Shown: positions 23,788-34,240, counted from the first letter of the stretch. The stretch: DNA of 64,000 bases from Prochlorococcus marinus str. MIT 9312 (GCF_000012645.1 NC_007577.1:1426001-1490000); one strand, 5' to 3'. The notes: generated from the letters alone by a model not told the origin. Program-made: numbers and translations.

Positions 23788-25083
23788 GTGATCGAGCGTT
23801 ACACATTACCCGAAATGGGGGAAATCTGGACTGAAAGCGCAAAATTCCAGAGTTGGCTTAAGGTTGAAATAGCTGCATGTGAAGCAAATTTTTCCCTCGG
23901 GAAAATTCCTGAGAATGCAATGAAAGAGATACGTTCAAATGCAAAGTTTGATGAATCTAGAATTACAGAAATTGAGAAAGAAGTTAAACATGATGTCATA
24001 GCATTTCTTACAAGCGTTAATGAATTTGTAGGAGATTCTGGAAGATACATACATGTTGGTATGACCAGTAGTGATGTACTTGATTCTGGCTTATCTCTTC
24101 AGTTAAAAGATTCTTGCGAATTGTTATTAGAAGAAATTGAGAAATTAGAAAATGAAGTCAGATTATTAGCAAGGAAGCATAAAAATACATTAATGATTGG
24201 CAGATCTCATGCAATTCATGGGGAGCCAATTTCCTTCGGCTTTAAACTTGCTGGATGGTTAGCAGAAATAATAAGGAACAAAAAAAGATTGTTAACACTT
24301 AAAGAATCTGTAGCAATTGGACAAATAAGTGGTGCAATGGGAACTTATGCAAATACGAATCCCAAAGTAGAACAAATAACTTGTGATTTACTCGACTTAA
24401 AACCAGATACAGCAAGTACGCAGGTTATATCGAGAGACAGACATGCAGAATATGTGCAAACTATTGCACTAGTTGGCGCTTCTCTAGATAGATTCGCAAC
24501 TGAAATCAGAAATTTACAAAGAACTGATGTTTTAGAAGTTGAGGAGGGTTTTACAAAAGGGCAAAAAGGAAGTTCTGCCATGCCTCATAAAAGAAATCCT
24601 ATTAGAAGTGAAAGAGTAAGTGGTTTAGCAAGAATTTTGAGGAGTTACGTCTTAACAGCACTGGAAAATGTTCCACTTTGGCACGAGAGAGATATAAGCC
24701 ATAGTTCAAATGAACGTATCATGTTACCTGACGTATCAATCTGTTTGCATTTTATGCTCAGGGAAATGAAAGATATAGTAAGCAATTTGGAAGTTTATCC
24801 AAAAAATATGCTCAAAAATTTAAATATATATGGTGGTGTAATCTTTAGTCAGAAAGTTTTACTTTTGCTTGTAGAGAAGGGCTTGTCTAGAGAAAAAGCT
24901 TATAGCTTAGTACAAAAAAATGCGCATCAGGCCTGGAATACTCAGGATGGGAATTTCAAACAAAATATAGAAAGAGATAATGAAATAATGGATTTTATTG
25001 ATAAAAGTGACTTAGAAGAATGTTTTAATCCTTCAATTCATCTCAATAATTTAAGTGTAATATGGGAGAAGTTAGGTATCTAG
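23788..25083 (+). CDS. purB: Adenylosuccinate lyase
   Basis: This 431-residue enzyme releases fumarate in two steps of purine synthesis (SAICAR to AICAR, and adenylosuccinate to AMP). The superfamily signature GSSAMPHKRNP is at residues 261-271, and TSSDVLDSG is near residue 91. The start is GTG at 23788, giving the family-typical IERYTLPEMGEIW terminus. fumC follows 48 bases later; fumarate made here can be hydrated by that enzyme. Confidence 0.98.
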   Translation: MIERYTLPEMGEIWTESAKFQSWLKVEIAACEANFSLGKIPENAMKEIRSNAKFDESRITEIEKEVKHDVIAFLTSVNEFVGDSGRYIHVGMTSSDVLDSGLSLQLKDSCELLLEEIEKLENEVRLLARKHKNTLMIGRSHAIHGEPISFGFKLAGWLAEIIRNKKRLLTLKESVAIGQISGAMGTYANTNPKVEQITCDLLDLKPDTASTQVISRDRHAEYVQTIALVGASLDRFATEIRNLQRTDVLEVEEGFTKGQKGSSAMPHKRNPIRSERVSGLARILRSYVLTALENVPLWHERDISHSSNERIMLPDVSICLHFMLREMKDIVSNLEVYPKNMLKNLNIYGGVIFSQKVLLLLVEKGLSREKAYSLVQKNAHQAWNTQDGNFKQNIERDNEIMDFIDKSDLEECFNPSIHLNNLSVIWEKLGI

Positions 25084-25131
25084 GATTACTGAAAACCTTA
25101 TCTAAGTTAAACCAGTGTTTTCAGAGGAATA

Positions 25132-26517
25132 ATGACAAAAAACTTTAGGATTGAAAAAGATAGTATGGGAACTATAAAGGTTCCCATAGAAGCTTTGTGG
25201 GGAGCTCAAACACAAAGATCGATAATAAATTTTTCTATTGGAGAAGAATTAATTCCAATTGAGTTAATTTATTCACTAACCCTCATAAAAAAAGCTGCTT
25301 CAATTGCGAATTTCAATTTAGGTTTAATCGATAAAAGAAAAAAAGATTTGATTGTAGAGGCATGTACAGAAATACTTGATGGGATTCATGATTCACAGTT
25401 TCCCTTAAAAGTTTGGCAAACAGGCAGTGGCACGCAAACAAATATGAATGTAAATGAGGTAATTTCAAATATTGCAGCATTAAGAACAAATTCAGAGCTT
25501 GGTAGTCATCAACCAATTCATCCGAATGATGATGTAAATAAATCTCAGTCAACTAATGATACTTTTCCTGCTGCTATTCAAATATCTGTTGTTAATGAAA
25601 TAATCAAAAATTTAGTTCCAACGATAAGAGAACTTACGAAGATCCTTGATAAAAAAAGTGAAGAATGGAAAGACCTTATAAAGATAGGAAGAACCCATTT
25701 TCAAGATGCAGTGCCCCTTACTTTTGGGCAAGAAATATCAGGATGGTCAGAGCAACTTAAAGATGCTGAGAATGCAATTATTATGAGCCTAAATGAATTG
25801 TATTTCTTACCTCTGGGAGGAACTGCAGTTGGTACAGGGATTAATTGTCCAAAAGGATTTTGTGAAGAGGCAATAAAATCAATTTCCGATGATACTAATC
25901 TAATGTTCTATAAATCAAAAAATAATTTTTCTATCATGGCCTCGCATGATCGTCTAGCTCAAGTAATGAGTCAGATAAAAATATTAGCAGGTGCATTATT
26001 TAAAATTTCAAATGATATAAAAATTCTATCTTCTGGTCCAAGATCAGGAATATATGAATTAATTATCCCTCAAAATGAACCTGGAAGTTCTATCATGCCG
26101 GGCAAAGTGAATCCGACTCAATGCGAAGCCTTATCAATGGTTTGCACTCAGATAATGGGTCTTGAATATGCAGTTTCAATGGCAAATTCTAGCGGTACTT
26201 TACAGATGAATGAATATAAGCCTTTGATTGGATTTAATATTCTTACAAGTTTAAAATTACTTAAAAATGCAATAGAAAACTTTAGAATAAAATTAGTTGA
26301 TGGGATGGAACCTAATCAAAAGAAAATGAAGTTAAATTTAGAAAATTCACTAATGTTGGTTACAGCCATAGTGCCAAAAGTTGGTTATGAAAAAGCAGCT
26401 GAAATTGCAAACCTTGCCTTCAAAGAATCACTAAATTTAAAAGAGGCAACACTTAAATTAGGTTATTTAAACGAAGATGAATTTGATGAAGCAATGAATA
26501 TTAATTCAATGATTTGA
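25132..26517 (+). CDS. fumC: Fumarate hydratase, class II
   Basis: This 461-residue, iron-independent fumarase interconverts fumarate and malate. The signature GSSIMPGKVNP is at residues 318-328, and other family motifs include GSGTQTNMNVNEV and HPNDDVNKSQSTND. The length and start are normal. It lies just downstream of purB, a fumarate-producing enzyme, in a likely shared transcript. It converges on the helicase gene with seven bases between stops. Confidence 0.98.
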   Translation: MTKNFRIEKDSMGTIKVPIEALWGAQTQRSIINFSIGEELIPIELIYSLTLIKKAASIANFNLGLIDKRKKDLIVEACTEILDGIHDSQFPLKVWQTGSGTQTNMNVNEVISNIAALRTNSELGSHQPIHPNDDVNKSQSTNDTFPAAIQISVVNEIIKNLVPTIRELTKILDKKSEEWKDLIKIGRTHFQDAVPLTFGQEISGWSEQLKDAENAIIMSLNELYFLPLGGTAVGTGINCPKGFCEEAIKSISDDTNLMFYKSKNNFSIMASHDRLAQVMSQIKILAGALFKISNDIKILSSGPRSGIYELIIPQNEPGSSIMPGKVNPTQCEALSMVCTQIMGLEYAVSMANSSGTLQMNEYKPLIGFNILTSLKLLKNAIENFRIKLVDGMEPNQKKMKLNLENSLMLVTAIVPKVGYEKAAEIANLAFKESLNLKEATLKLGYLNEDEFDEAMNINSMI

Positions 26518-26524
26518 TAAAAAT

Positions 26525-29251
26525 TTAAGAATTATTGTCAATTCTTTTTGTTGCAGGATTAATATCTTCAGAGACTTTTATAAGATCATTTGATTCAGAA
26601 ACAGGAAAACGATTAATAGCTTTTAATGCTAGCTTTGCTTTGCTTTTTAATTTATTACTAACACCAATACAGTATTGAACTTGAGAAAGGACATCAATTG
26701 ATCTTCTAATAATCCTCACTACATCACCTTCGTCTAATGAAGTATTAAAAACCAAATCTTTCCATTTTTCCCCCCTTGCCCATGCAGAAATAATTCCAGT
26801 CAACTCTATTTCTAAATAAATAGGAATTTCAATATGAAACTTATTTTGTTGTGAAGCGACTAATTTTCTTAAACCATCTAATTCATTAAAAACATCTAAT
26901 ACCTTTAAAGAAGGCTTGAAATTACACCAAAGATTAGGCCTCCTTACATCAACACATATAGCTTGAATAATTGCAGCTAACTCAGGAGGATCTAAATCGT
27001 CCAAATAACCACTGACTAAAACAAGACCAATCCATAATTCATTTTCACTTCTTATTGCACAAACTGTTTGTCCAACTTCTGTCAATTCCAAATCATTTAA
27101 ACAACCAAAATGATTCAAAATTTGAATCAAATCGGTAAAAGTTCTCCAGTTATGATTTTCTTTATCCCTAAGAAGTTTTTTTCTAATATTTATTTCTTGT
27201 TCAACATCAACAATTCTTTTTCTATATTTCTTTAATTTCCTGGAGTCTCCAAATCTATGTGCGGTATGATCAGTTACTTTTTCTTCTAAAGCATTAATTT
27301 GTTGCCGTTGTGCCAAAACTTCCGTTGTCAGATCATATTGTGGAGTTTGCAAATCATTTTTTTTTGAAACTTCTAAAATTCGATCCGCAAAACACTGCGA
27401 CATATCATCTCCTCTAACAACCTCTCCAGAAAAATACATCTTTGGGGCTTCAAGTCCTAAGACATCAATTGCATCCAAATCATTAAAAATACTTACTATG
27501 TATGAAGCTTTTATAAGAATAAATAAATTATCAATTGTCAAACACAATAAACTCTTAATTTTTTGGGATTCATATATTTTCTTACAAATTAATCCTGGAA
27601 CAATTTTTCTTTTAATTTGTGGAGCTTTGATTGAAATTAAACTTCCATCTTTAATATATGGGAGTGCATTAGTGATCTCTTCTGATAATTTTTCTGCCGC
27701 TTGTTTTTCTAAAATTTTCAAGAGTCTTCTCTCTTCTTTAAGACGATTTTTTAACTTTTCGTAGGCATCAAAATCATTCCATGAAACGTTAGATGTAATT
27801 TTTTTTAATTCAATTAAATCCTTATCTAAATTTTCAAGAATTGCATTATCACCTGAGGATTCATCTAAATATAAAAAACTACCAAAACTTCTTTTAATTA
27901 ATTCTTTAGACTTCTCTAAAGTATAACTTTGTAAAAGATTAAGTACCATACCATAACTAGGAGTGAATTGACTCTCTAAAGAATTTGGTTTACTAATAGC
28001 CAGTGCACTTGCTTCTTTAGCTCCTTCGAATCTTGTTTGTAATGTAACAACATATCCTTGGGTATCTTTGCCTCTTCTTCCGGCTCTTCCTGACATTTGC
28101 AAAAATTCACTGCTAAATAATAATCTATGCCCATCTTCCGTCCTTTTTGATAAAGAAGAAATGACAGTGGTTCTTGCGGGCATATTAATTCCTGCAGCTA
28201 GAGTTTCAGTTGCAAAAACAACTTTTATCAAACCTTGCTGAAATAATTCCTCAACCAATTCTTTCCATGCAGGCAATAATCCAGCATGATGAGATGCAAT
28301 ACCGCGTTTTAATGCCTCGCATTGAGATTTATCTTTAATTGCCTCTTGATTATTTTTAAGATAAAGATCTAATTTTTGGGATATCATATTTGCTTCTGAA
28401 TAACTTACTAAAGTTAAATCTTTTATATTCTCAATAGCCTTGTCACATCCTCTTCTACTAAAAATAAAATAAATAGCTGGCAACATATTTCGTTCAGCTA
28501 GTTTCGAGATCAAAAAGCCAATTGAGGGAGACTTTGGTTGCATTATCCTTCCCACTTTTCCTCTCTTTTTCTGCCCTTTAGGAGCTCTCCAAATCTTACA
28601 GTTTGGATGAATTCCATTACCCTTATTATTTAAAAGTGGATGGAGGCCTTTAACACTACAAAAAATAAAATCAAGTGGGACTGGTCTCTTATCACTATTA
28701 ATTAGTACTGTGGGTCCATGAACTTTTTCTATCCAATTTTGTAGTTGATCTGCATTAGCTATTGTTGCTGATAAAGCTATTATTTGAGTTCTACTAGGGC
28801 AATGGATTATGGTTTCCTCCCAAACTGTGCCTCTTTGGGGGTCATTCATATAATGACATTCATCAAGAATCACAGATTCTAAATTTTCTAAGGGATCATC
28901 AAATTCATCAAATTCGCCATAAAGCATGTTCCTAAAAATCTCAGTCGTCATGACTAAGATTGGTGCTTCTCTATTTATACTAATATCGCCTGTTAAAAGG
29001 CCAACTTTATTCTCACCATATTGACTAGCAAAATCTCTAAACTTTTGGTTTGATAGGGCCTTTAAAGGCGTTGTATAAAAAACTCTGCTGTCATGAGATA
29101 AACCTCTATATATAGCAAATTCACCTATCAATGTTTTACCAGAACCTGTTGGCGCCGTTAAAACAAGAGAATTTCCGCTATTAATAGCTTGTATTGCCTC
29201 TAACTGGAAATCATCTAGCGGAAAGGGGAAATATTCCTCTAAATTAAGCAA
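26525..29251 (-). CDS. Ski2-like superfamily II RNA helicase (DSHCT type)
   Basis: This 908-residue ATP-dependent helicase resembles the Ski2/Mtr4 group. Walker A is TAPTGSGKT at about residues 32-40, the DECH box is at 130-133, and motif VI (QMSGRAGRRG) is near residue 387. The C-terminal third resembles the DSHCT domain. Cyanobacterial and chloroplast relatives are linked to RNA processing or intron stability, but the exact substrate here is unknown. The frame starts at TTG (29251); an in-frame stop lies 16 codons upstream with no ATG between. Confidence 0.88.
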   Translation of the reverse strand: MLNLEEYFPFPLDDFQLEAIQAINSGNSLVLTAPTGSGKTLIGEFAIYRGLSHDSRVFYTTPLKALSNQKFRDFASQYGENKVGLLTGDISINREAPILVMTTEIFRNMLYGEFDEFDDPLENLESVILDECHYMNDPQRGTVWEETIIHCPSRTQIIALSATIANADQLQNWIEKVHGPTVLINSDKRPVPLDFIFCSVKGLHPLLNNKGNGIHPNCKIWRAPKGQKKRGKVGRIMQPKSPSIGFLISKLAERNMLPAIYFIFSRRGCDKAIENIKDLTLVSYSEANMISQKLDLYLKNNQEAIKDKSQCEALKRGIASHHAGLLPAWKELVEELFQQGLIKVVFATETLAAGINMPARTTVISSLSKRTEDGHRLLFSSEFLQMSGRAGRRGKDTQGYVVTLQTRFEGAKEASALAISKPNSLESQFTPSYGMVLNLLQSYTLEKSKELIKRSFGSFLYLDESSGDNAILENLDKDLIELKKITSNVSWNDFDAYEKLKNRLKEERRLLKILEKQAAEKLSEEITNALPYIKDGSLISIKAPQIKRKIVPGLICKKIYESQKIKSLLCLTIDNLFILIKASYIVSIFNDLDAIDVLGLEAPKMYFSGEVVRGDDMSQCFADRILEVSKKNDLQTPQYDLTTEVLAQRQQINALEEKVTDHTAHRFGDSRKLKKYRKRIVDVEQEINIRKKLLRDKENHNWRTFTDLIQILNHFGCLNDLELTEVGQTVCAIRSENELWIGLVLVSGYLDDLDPPELAAIIQAICVDVRRPNLWCNFKPSLKVLDVFNELDGLRKLVASQQNKFHIEIPIYLEIELTGIISAWARGEKWKDLVFNTSLDEGDVVRIIRRSIDVLSQVQYCIGVSNKLKSKAKLALKAINRFPVSESNDLIKVSEDINPATKRIDNNS

Positions 29252-29390
29252 TAATTGTGATTGAAGAGAGGATGAGTTAACTTCTTAATATATGATCTAT
29301 ATAAATATTAATAAACAAAAAATACCTTGCAAACTTTAATAGTAAATCTAAATCTTTCTAATTAAATCCAATATATGTTATTTTGCCAAA

Positions 29391-30530
29391 ATGAAAAAAA
29401 TAAAAATTCCAAAAAATAGAACCCGTAAATTAAAAACATTTTCTTTAGGTAAAAAACCCTTCGAACTTCTAAGTTTAAATTCTCATAATAAAAAACTTAT
29501 AGACTTATGCAGTAATGATTATTTTGGATTAAGTAGGGATAAGGATTTAATAAAAGCTGCTTACGAAATAAGCCTATTAGAAGGTATTGGTTCTGGAAGC
29601 TCTAGGTTTATTACAGGTTCAAGACCAATACATGAATTATTAGAGACAGAACTTGCCGAGTGGCTTGATCAACAGAAAGTATTACTTTTCCCAAGCGGAT
29701 TTCAAGCAAATATAGCCGCTATCCAGGCTTTAGCAAACAGAAATAGTATCGTAATAGCTGATAAATTGATTCATAACTCTTTATTAGTGGGAGTCAAAGC
29801 TGCTCAAGCAAAACTGGTTCGATTTTCACACAATAATTTAAAAGATTTAGAAGAAAAAATTATTAAATTTAACCCTAAAAAAAATTCCATTTTAGTTGTT
29901 GTTGAATCTCTTTACAGCATGGAGGGATCAATAGCTCCGCTCAGAGAAATTTCAGAAATTTGCAAAAAAAATAGTGTTCAATTATTAGTTGACGAAGCCC
30001 ATGCAATTGGGATATTGGGCCCTGAAGGTAGGGGGTTAAGTTTTAATTTACGTTCGGATATAACTATGATTACTGGAACTTTTGGGAAAGCATTTGGAAG
30101 CGGTGGAGCTTTCATAGCATCCAATTCAGAGATTGGTGAATATCTTATCCAAACAAGTGGTGCATTTAGGTATACAACTGCACTCGCTCCATCTTTAGCT
30201 GCTGGGGCACTAGAAGGTTTGAAAAAAATTTTAAAAAATAAAGAATGGGGTAATGATTTGTTATCTTCTGCGAAGGTATGGAAAGATGAAATTATTAGAA
30301 ATTTTAGTTTTCCAGTTCAAGGAGATGCTCACATTTTATCAATTATTGTTGGACAAGAAGAGAATGCTATTTATCTACAAAAATATCTCGAAAAAAATGG
30401 GTTCCTAGCAGTTGCAATAAGACCTCCAACTGTTCCAGTTGGGCAATCAAGAATCAGAATAACAATAAGAAGAAACTTAGATCTTAATCTGCTAAAGCAT
30501 TTCATTGCAGTATTAAAAGAGTTTAAATGA
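29391..30530 (+). CDS. bioF: 8-amino-7-oxononanoate synthase
   Basis: This PLP enzyme condenses pimeloyl-ACP with L-alanine, the first ring-assembly step of biotin synthesis. It has 379 residues. The PLP lysine is Lys233 in TFGKAFGSGGA, and the DEAHAIG motif is near residues 201-207. It opens a five-gene biotin operon and overlaps the next gene by four bases (ATGA). Confidence 0.97.
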   Translation: MKKIKIPKNRTRKLKTFSLGKKPFELLSLNSHNKKLIDLCSNDYFGLSRDKDLIKAAYEISLLEGIGSGSSRFITGSRPIHELLETELAEWLDQQKVLLFPSGFQANIAAIQALANRNSIVIADKLIHNSLLVGVKAAQAKLVRFSHNNLKDLEEKIIKFNPKKNSILVVVESLYSMEGSIAPLREISEICKKNSVQLLVDEAHAIGILGPEGRGLSFNLRSDITMITGTFGKAFGSGGAFIASNSEIGEYLIQTSGAFRYTTALAPSLAAGALEGLKKILKNKEWGNDLLSSAKVWKDEIIRNFSFPVQGDAHILSIIVGQEENAIYLQKYLEKNGFLAVAIRPPTVPVGQSRIRITIRRNLDLNLLKHFIAVLKEFK

Positions 30531-31231
30531 AACAAATTATTACTCAACATGGGTGGGGACTAAATCAACATTTCTGGGATGATTATAAAATTGATTTTTT
30601 AAAAAATAATTGGCATTGGCAAGATAATGAAAGAGGCTATTTTTCGAAAAATAATTATCAAGCAAAATGGATTAAAAGCGACTCTAAAAAACAAATCAGA
30701 ATGACTTTATGCCATTCATATGGTTTTCATTTAATGGAAAAAACCATTTTAAAAGAAGCTACTCATATTGTTCTTATCAATTCTTTTAATAATTTTCTTC
30801 CTATAAATCATAAGAGAAGCTTTATTTTGAGGTCTCTAAAAAGAATGGAAACTAAAATCATAAAAAATGCACCTAAGGATATGTTGAAAGAATTTATACA
30901 TAGATCATTTATGCCAAATGATATAAATAATAGTTTTAAAAATATCTTTTATAAAAGTTTAGAGAGTTTAAATAAAACTCTTCTTTTAAATGATTTAAAA
31001 CAACTTTACCTCAATAGAGATTTTCCAGTATTTTTAAAAAAAGATTGCAAAATTATTTTTATAAAGTCAGAAAATGATTTGATTCTTGACAACGAATCAA
31101 ATAATAACTTTTTAGATTTCTTCAATAGGACACTTATTAGGAAGCCAATTTTAATTAAATTAGCTCAACAAGGTCATTGCTTGAATAATTTAAATTTATA
31201 CGAGATCTTGCTTAATACATTTAATGATTGA
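30527..31231 (+). CDS. bioK: BioK-like pimeloyl-ACP methyl ester esterase
   Basis: This 234-residue alpha/beta hydrolase sits exactly where the methyl ester of pimeloyl-ACP must be removed, between bioF and bioC. The nucleophile is probably Ser64 in CHSYG, and His217 in QQGHCLN is the likely catalytic histidine. Sequence is divergent from E. coli BioH, and marine picocyanobacteria are known to use the BioK type for this step. The assignment combines motif, size and operon position. It overlaps bioF by four bases and bioC by eight. Confidence 0.82.
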   Translation: MKQIITQHGWGLNQHFWDDYKIDFLKNNWHWQDNERGYFSKNNYQAKWIKSDSKKQIRMTLCHSYGFHLMEKTILKEATHIVLINSFNNFLPINHKRSFILRSLKRMETKIIKNAPKDMLKEFIHRSFMPNDINNSFKNIFYKSLESLNKTLLLNDLKQLYLNRDFPVFLKKDCKIIFIKSENDLILDNESNNNFLDFFNRTLIRKPILIKLAQQGHCLNNLNLYEILLNTFND

Positions 31232-31994
31232 AATGGATAATAAAAAGTGGAGTGAGAAAATAAAAAATAATTTCAATGATGCTGCATATCGGTATTTAGA
31301 ATATTCAAATATTCAAAAATTTTTTGCATCAAAGATTGTTCACTTTATTAAAGAATTAAATCCCCAAACAAAAGGTAAATGGATAGATCTTGGATCAGGA
31401 CCAGGATTATTAGCTGACGAAATAGAAAAAGAATTTTCTTCTCAAAAAGTATGGAGAATTGATTTCAGCAAAAAAATGCTTCTTGAGAATAAATTATCTA
31501 GTAAAAGAATTTTATGGGATTTAAATAATGATTTACCCTCTGAAATTAATAACTGTTCTCTAATAACATCTAACTTTTGCATACATTGGTTAAACAACCC
31601 AGAAAAAATAATAAAAAATTGGTTTAGTAAATTAATGCCTGGTGGTTTTTTAGTTATTTCATATCCCACAAAAAATTGTTTCCCTGAATGGAAAGATACT
31701 TGTAGAAAAATTGATATTGAATATAGTGGTCTTAGTTTCCTCTACTACAAAGAATTGTTAAAAGATTTCAAGCCAAATGAAATACATTATTCAGAAAAGT
31801 TTAATTATCTAGAAAATTTTGAAGATGTATATAAGCTTTTTAGAAGCCTAATAAATTTAGGAGCACAATCAACAAACTGTAAACGCAAAACAGTGAAAGA
31901 GTTAAAAGAAATTCAAAAGTTTTGGCCAAAGAATTACAATAATACAGTTAACCTTTCATGGGAAATTGATATTCAAATCATAAAGAAATTATGA
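31224..31994 (+). CDS. bioC: Malonyl-ACP O-methyltransferase
   Basis: This 256-residue SAM-dependent methyltransferase disguises malonyl-ACP as a methyl ester so that fatty acid synthase can build pimelate. The SAM-binding motif I is DLGSGPG at residues 55-61. Two starts are possible: ATG at 31224 (overlapping the esterase gene) or ATG at 31233, which gives MDNKKWSEKI. The pairing with an adjacent esterase that removes the methyl group fits the BioC pathway. It overlaps bioD by four bases. Confidence 0.93.
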   Translation: MIEMDNKKWSEKIKNNFNDAAYRYLEYSNIQKFFASKIVHFIKELNPQTKGKWIDLGSGPGLLADEIEKEFSSQKVWRIDFSKKMLLENKLSSKRILWDLNNDLPSEINNCSLITSNFCIHWLNNPEKIIKNWFSKLMPGGFLVISYPTKNCFPEWKDTCRKIDIEYSGLSFLYYKELLKDFKPNEIHYSEKFNYLENFEDVYKLFRSLINLGAQSTNCKRKTVKELKEIQKFWPKNYNNTVNLSWEIDIQIIKKL

Positions 31995-32656
31995 ATGGTA
32001 TTGATAGCATTTTCAAATTTATAATCTGTGGAACAGACACTGATATTGGTAAAACTTTAATAAGTTCTTTTTTTGTTAGAGGATTAAATTCTTTTTATTG
32101 GAAGCCTATACAAAGTGGTATTGAATCGCAAACTGATAGTCAAACTGTTGAAACACTTGCACAAGTGAGTAGAGAGAAGATAATCAAAGAAGCTTATGTG
32201 TTCACAAAACCTTTATCTCCACATTGGGCTTCTGAAATAGATCAAAAAACTATTAATTTTGACATGTTGAGAATACCAAAAGTAAAAGGCTCATTAATTT
32301 TAGAAACAGCAGGTGGATTAATGGTTCCAATAACACGCAATTTTTTGCAAATAGATCAAATAAAACAATGGAACCTTCCAGTAATACTTGTATGTAAGAG
32401 CTCACTTGGCACTCTAAACCATACTCTGCTTAGTATTGAGGCCTTAAAACGAAGAAATATTGAGATTTTAGGTTTAGTTGTTAACGGCGAAAAACACTTA
32501 GATAATCCAAAAACACTAGTTGAATTTAGTGGAATCCCTTTAATTACTGAGTTCCCTTACATCAAAAAAATTGATTCAAATAATTTGGATATACTATGGA
32601 AAGAACTTGACATCAAAAATAAGTTGGTCTCACTTTTAAACTCAAAAATAAGTTAA
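31991..32656 (+). CDS. bioD: ATP-dependent dethiobiotin synthetase
   Basis: This 221-residue enzyme closes the ureido ring using CO2 and ATP to form dethiobiotin. The P-loop is GTDTDIGKT at residues 14-22, and the ETAGGLMVPI motif lies near residue 106. It overlaps bioC by four bases and bioA starts at the base after its stop. The operon lacks bioB, which must be elsewhere in the genome. Confidence 0.96.
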   Translation: MNGIDSIFKFIICGTDTDIGKTLISSFFVRGLNSFYWKPIQSGIESQTDSQTVETLAQVSREKIIKEAYVFTKPLSPHWASEIDQKTINFDMLRIPKVKGSLILETAGGLMVPITRNFLQIDQIKQWNLPVILVCKSSLGTLNHTLLSIEALKRRNIEILGLVVNGEKHLDNPKTLVEFSGIPLITEFPYIKKIDSNNLDILWKELDIKNKLVSLLNSKIS

Positions 32657-33958
32657 ATGAAATCTTTGGATTCAAACACTCCAAATCAAGATTGGCATCC
32701 AAATATTTGGCCTCCTTTTACTCAAATCAATACCAGCAAACCGCAAATAGAAGTAACTCATGGTAAAGATGCCCTCCTATTTACTAAAGATCCTAAAAAA
32801 GAGCTGATAGATGCAATAAGTAGTTGGTGGGTAACTCTTCATGGCCATAGTAACGAATACATTGCGAATGCCATTTTCGATCAAGCAAAAAACCTTGAGC
32901 AAGTTATCTTTGCTGATTTCTTACATCCGCAGGCAAGAAAATTGGCAGAAAGGCTTAGTAAATTAACAAAACTAGAACGATTATTCTTTTCTGATAACGG
33001 TTCTACTGCAGTGGAAGTAGCTTTAAAAATCGCCTTCCAATCATGGCAAAATAGAGGAGAGACAAGATCTCAAATAGTAGCTTTTGATGGTGCATATCAT
33101 GGCGATACATTTGGTGCAATGGCACTAGGTGAAAGAAATATTTTTAATGAAAATTTCGATGATCTTATGTTCCCAGTTAGGAGAGTCCCATGGCCTTCAA
33201 CTTGGATTAATGATGATGAAGTAGAAAACAAAGAAAATGAAGCAATCCAAAAATTAGAAACTCTTCTTAAAACTCCTACAGTAGCAGTCATCCTTGAGCC
33301 ACTTGTTCAAGGAGCAGGAGGAATGAATATGGTTAGGGCTCAGTTTATTAAAAAAGTTTCAGAAACTGTAAAAAATAATAATTCTTTGTTAATTGCCGAT
33401 GAAGTATTAACTGGGTTTGGAAGATGTGGAAGCCTTTTCGCATTTCAAAAAGCAAAAATCATTCCTGATTTAATAAGTATCTCAAAAGGCTTAACTGGTG
33501 GATTTTTACCAATGGGAATAACTTTATGTAAAGAAAAAATTTTTCAATCCTTTATTGATGATTCCCCAAAAAAAACTTTTTGGCATGGACATAGTTTTAC
33601 TGCTAATCCTTTAGGTTGTGCTGCGGCAAACGCTAGCCTTGATTTATTAGAAAAAGAACCAAACAAATATCTTTCATTTGAAGAAAAACATTTATCTCAT
33701 TTAATTAAATTTAAAAAATTACCTTATATAAAAAAGATAAGAGTATCTGGAACCATTGCTGCCTTCGATTTAGAAATTGGGAATAAAAGAGGTTATTTTA
33801 ATAATATTGGGAAAGAAATCAAGAGTCTAGCGATGGAGGAAGGTTTATTTATTAGGCCCCTCGGGAATGTTATTTACCTCTTGCCGCCTCTTTGTATAAC
33901 AGATGATCAATTAGAAAAAAGTTACTGGATAATTAGTAAAATCTTAGACAATCTATAG
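32657..33958 (+). CDS. bioA: Adenosylmethionine-8-amino-7-oxononanoate aminotransferase
   Basis: This 433-residue PLP aminotransferase (class III) forms 7,8-diaminononanoate, the substrate of BioD. The PLP lysine is Lys277 in SISKGLTGGFLP, and the N-terminal substrate segment WPPFTQ matches BioA. The operon order places BioD before BioA although they act in the reverse order. It is the last gene of the operon, converging on the DUF3143 gene with eight bases between stops. Confidence 0.97.
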   Translation: MKSLDSNTPNQDWHPNIWPPFTQINTSKPQIEVTHGKDALLFTKDPKKELIDAISSWWVTLHGHSNEYIANAIFDQAKNLEQVIFADFLHPQARKLAERLSKLTKLERLFFSDNGSTAVEVALKIAFQSWQNRGETRSQIVAFDGAYHGDTFGAMALGERNIFNENFDDLMFPVRRVPWPSTWINDDEVENKENEAIQKLETLLKTPTVAVILEPLVQGAGGMNMVRAQFIKKVSETVKNNNSLLIADEVLTGFGRCGSLFAFQKAKIIPDLISISKGLTGGFLPMGITLCKEKIFQSFIDDSPKKTFWHGHSFTANPLGCAAANASLDLLEKEPNKYLSFEEKHLSHLIKFKKLPYIKKIRVSGTIAAFDLEIGNKRGYFNNIGKEIKSLAMEEGLFIRPLGNVIYLLPPLCITDDQLEKSYWIISKILDNL

Positions 33959-33966
33959 ATACAAAT

Positions 33967-34224
33967 TTAAGGTCCCTGAAGTATTGCATTTTCCACATCT
34001 TCTCTATTAATGCAATAAGAAAATAGTCTTTTAGTTTCTTGTCCTTCACTTTCCCAGATAACACATAAATCTTCTTGTTCAAAAATAATAGTTGCATTCC
34101 AATTTGAAAGTAAAAGATACCATTTAGATGGATTAGTAATATCCTTCAAAGCACCTAAATCAGTTAGCCACAATTCTAATGATTGAAGTGAATTTTGATT
34201 GATAGGTTTTTTAGAGGGATGCAC
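33967..34224 (-). CDS. DUF3143-family protein
   Basis: This 85-residue soluble protein fits the cyanobacterial DUF3143 family, with the pattern LELWLTDLGA near residues 16-25 and the C-terminal SYCINREDVENAILQGP. The function is unknown. The start is GTG at 34224. It follows the J-domain gene by 16 bases on the same strand, and in cyanobacteria these two types are often neighbours, suggesting a shared process. Confidence 0.78.
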   Translation of the reverse strand: MHPSKKPINQNSLQSLELWLTDLGALKDITNPSKWYLLLSNWNATIIFEQEDLCVIWESEGQETKRLFSYCINREDVENAILQGP

Positions 34225-34240
34225 AGACTTTTTTAAGAAA

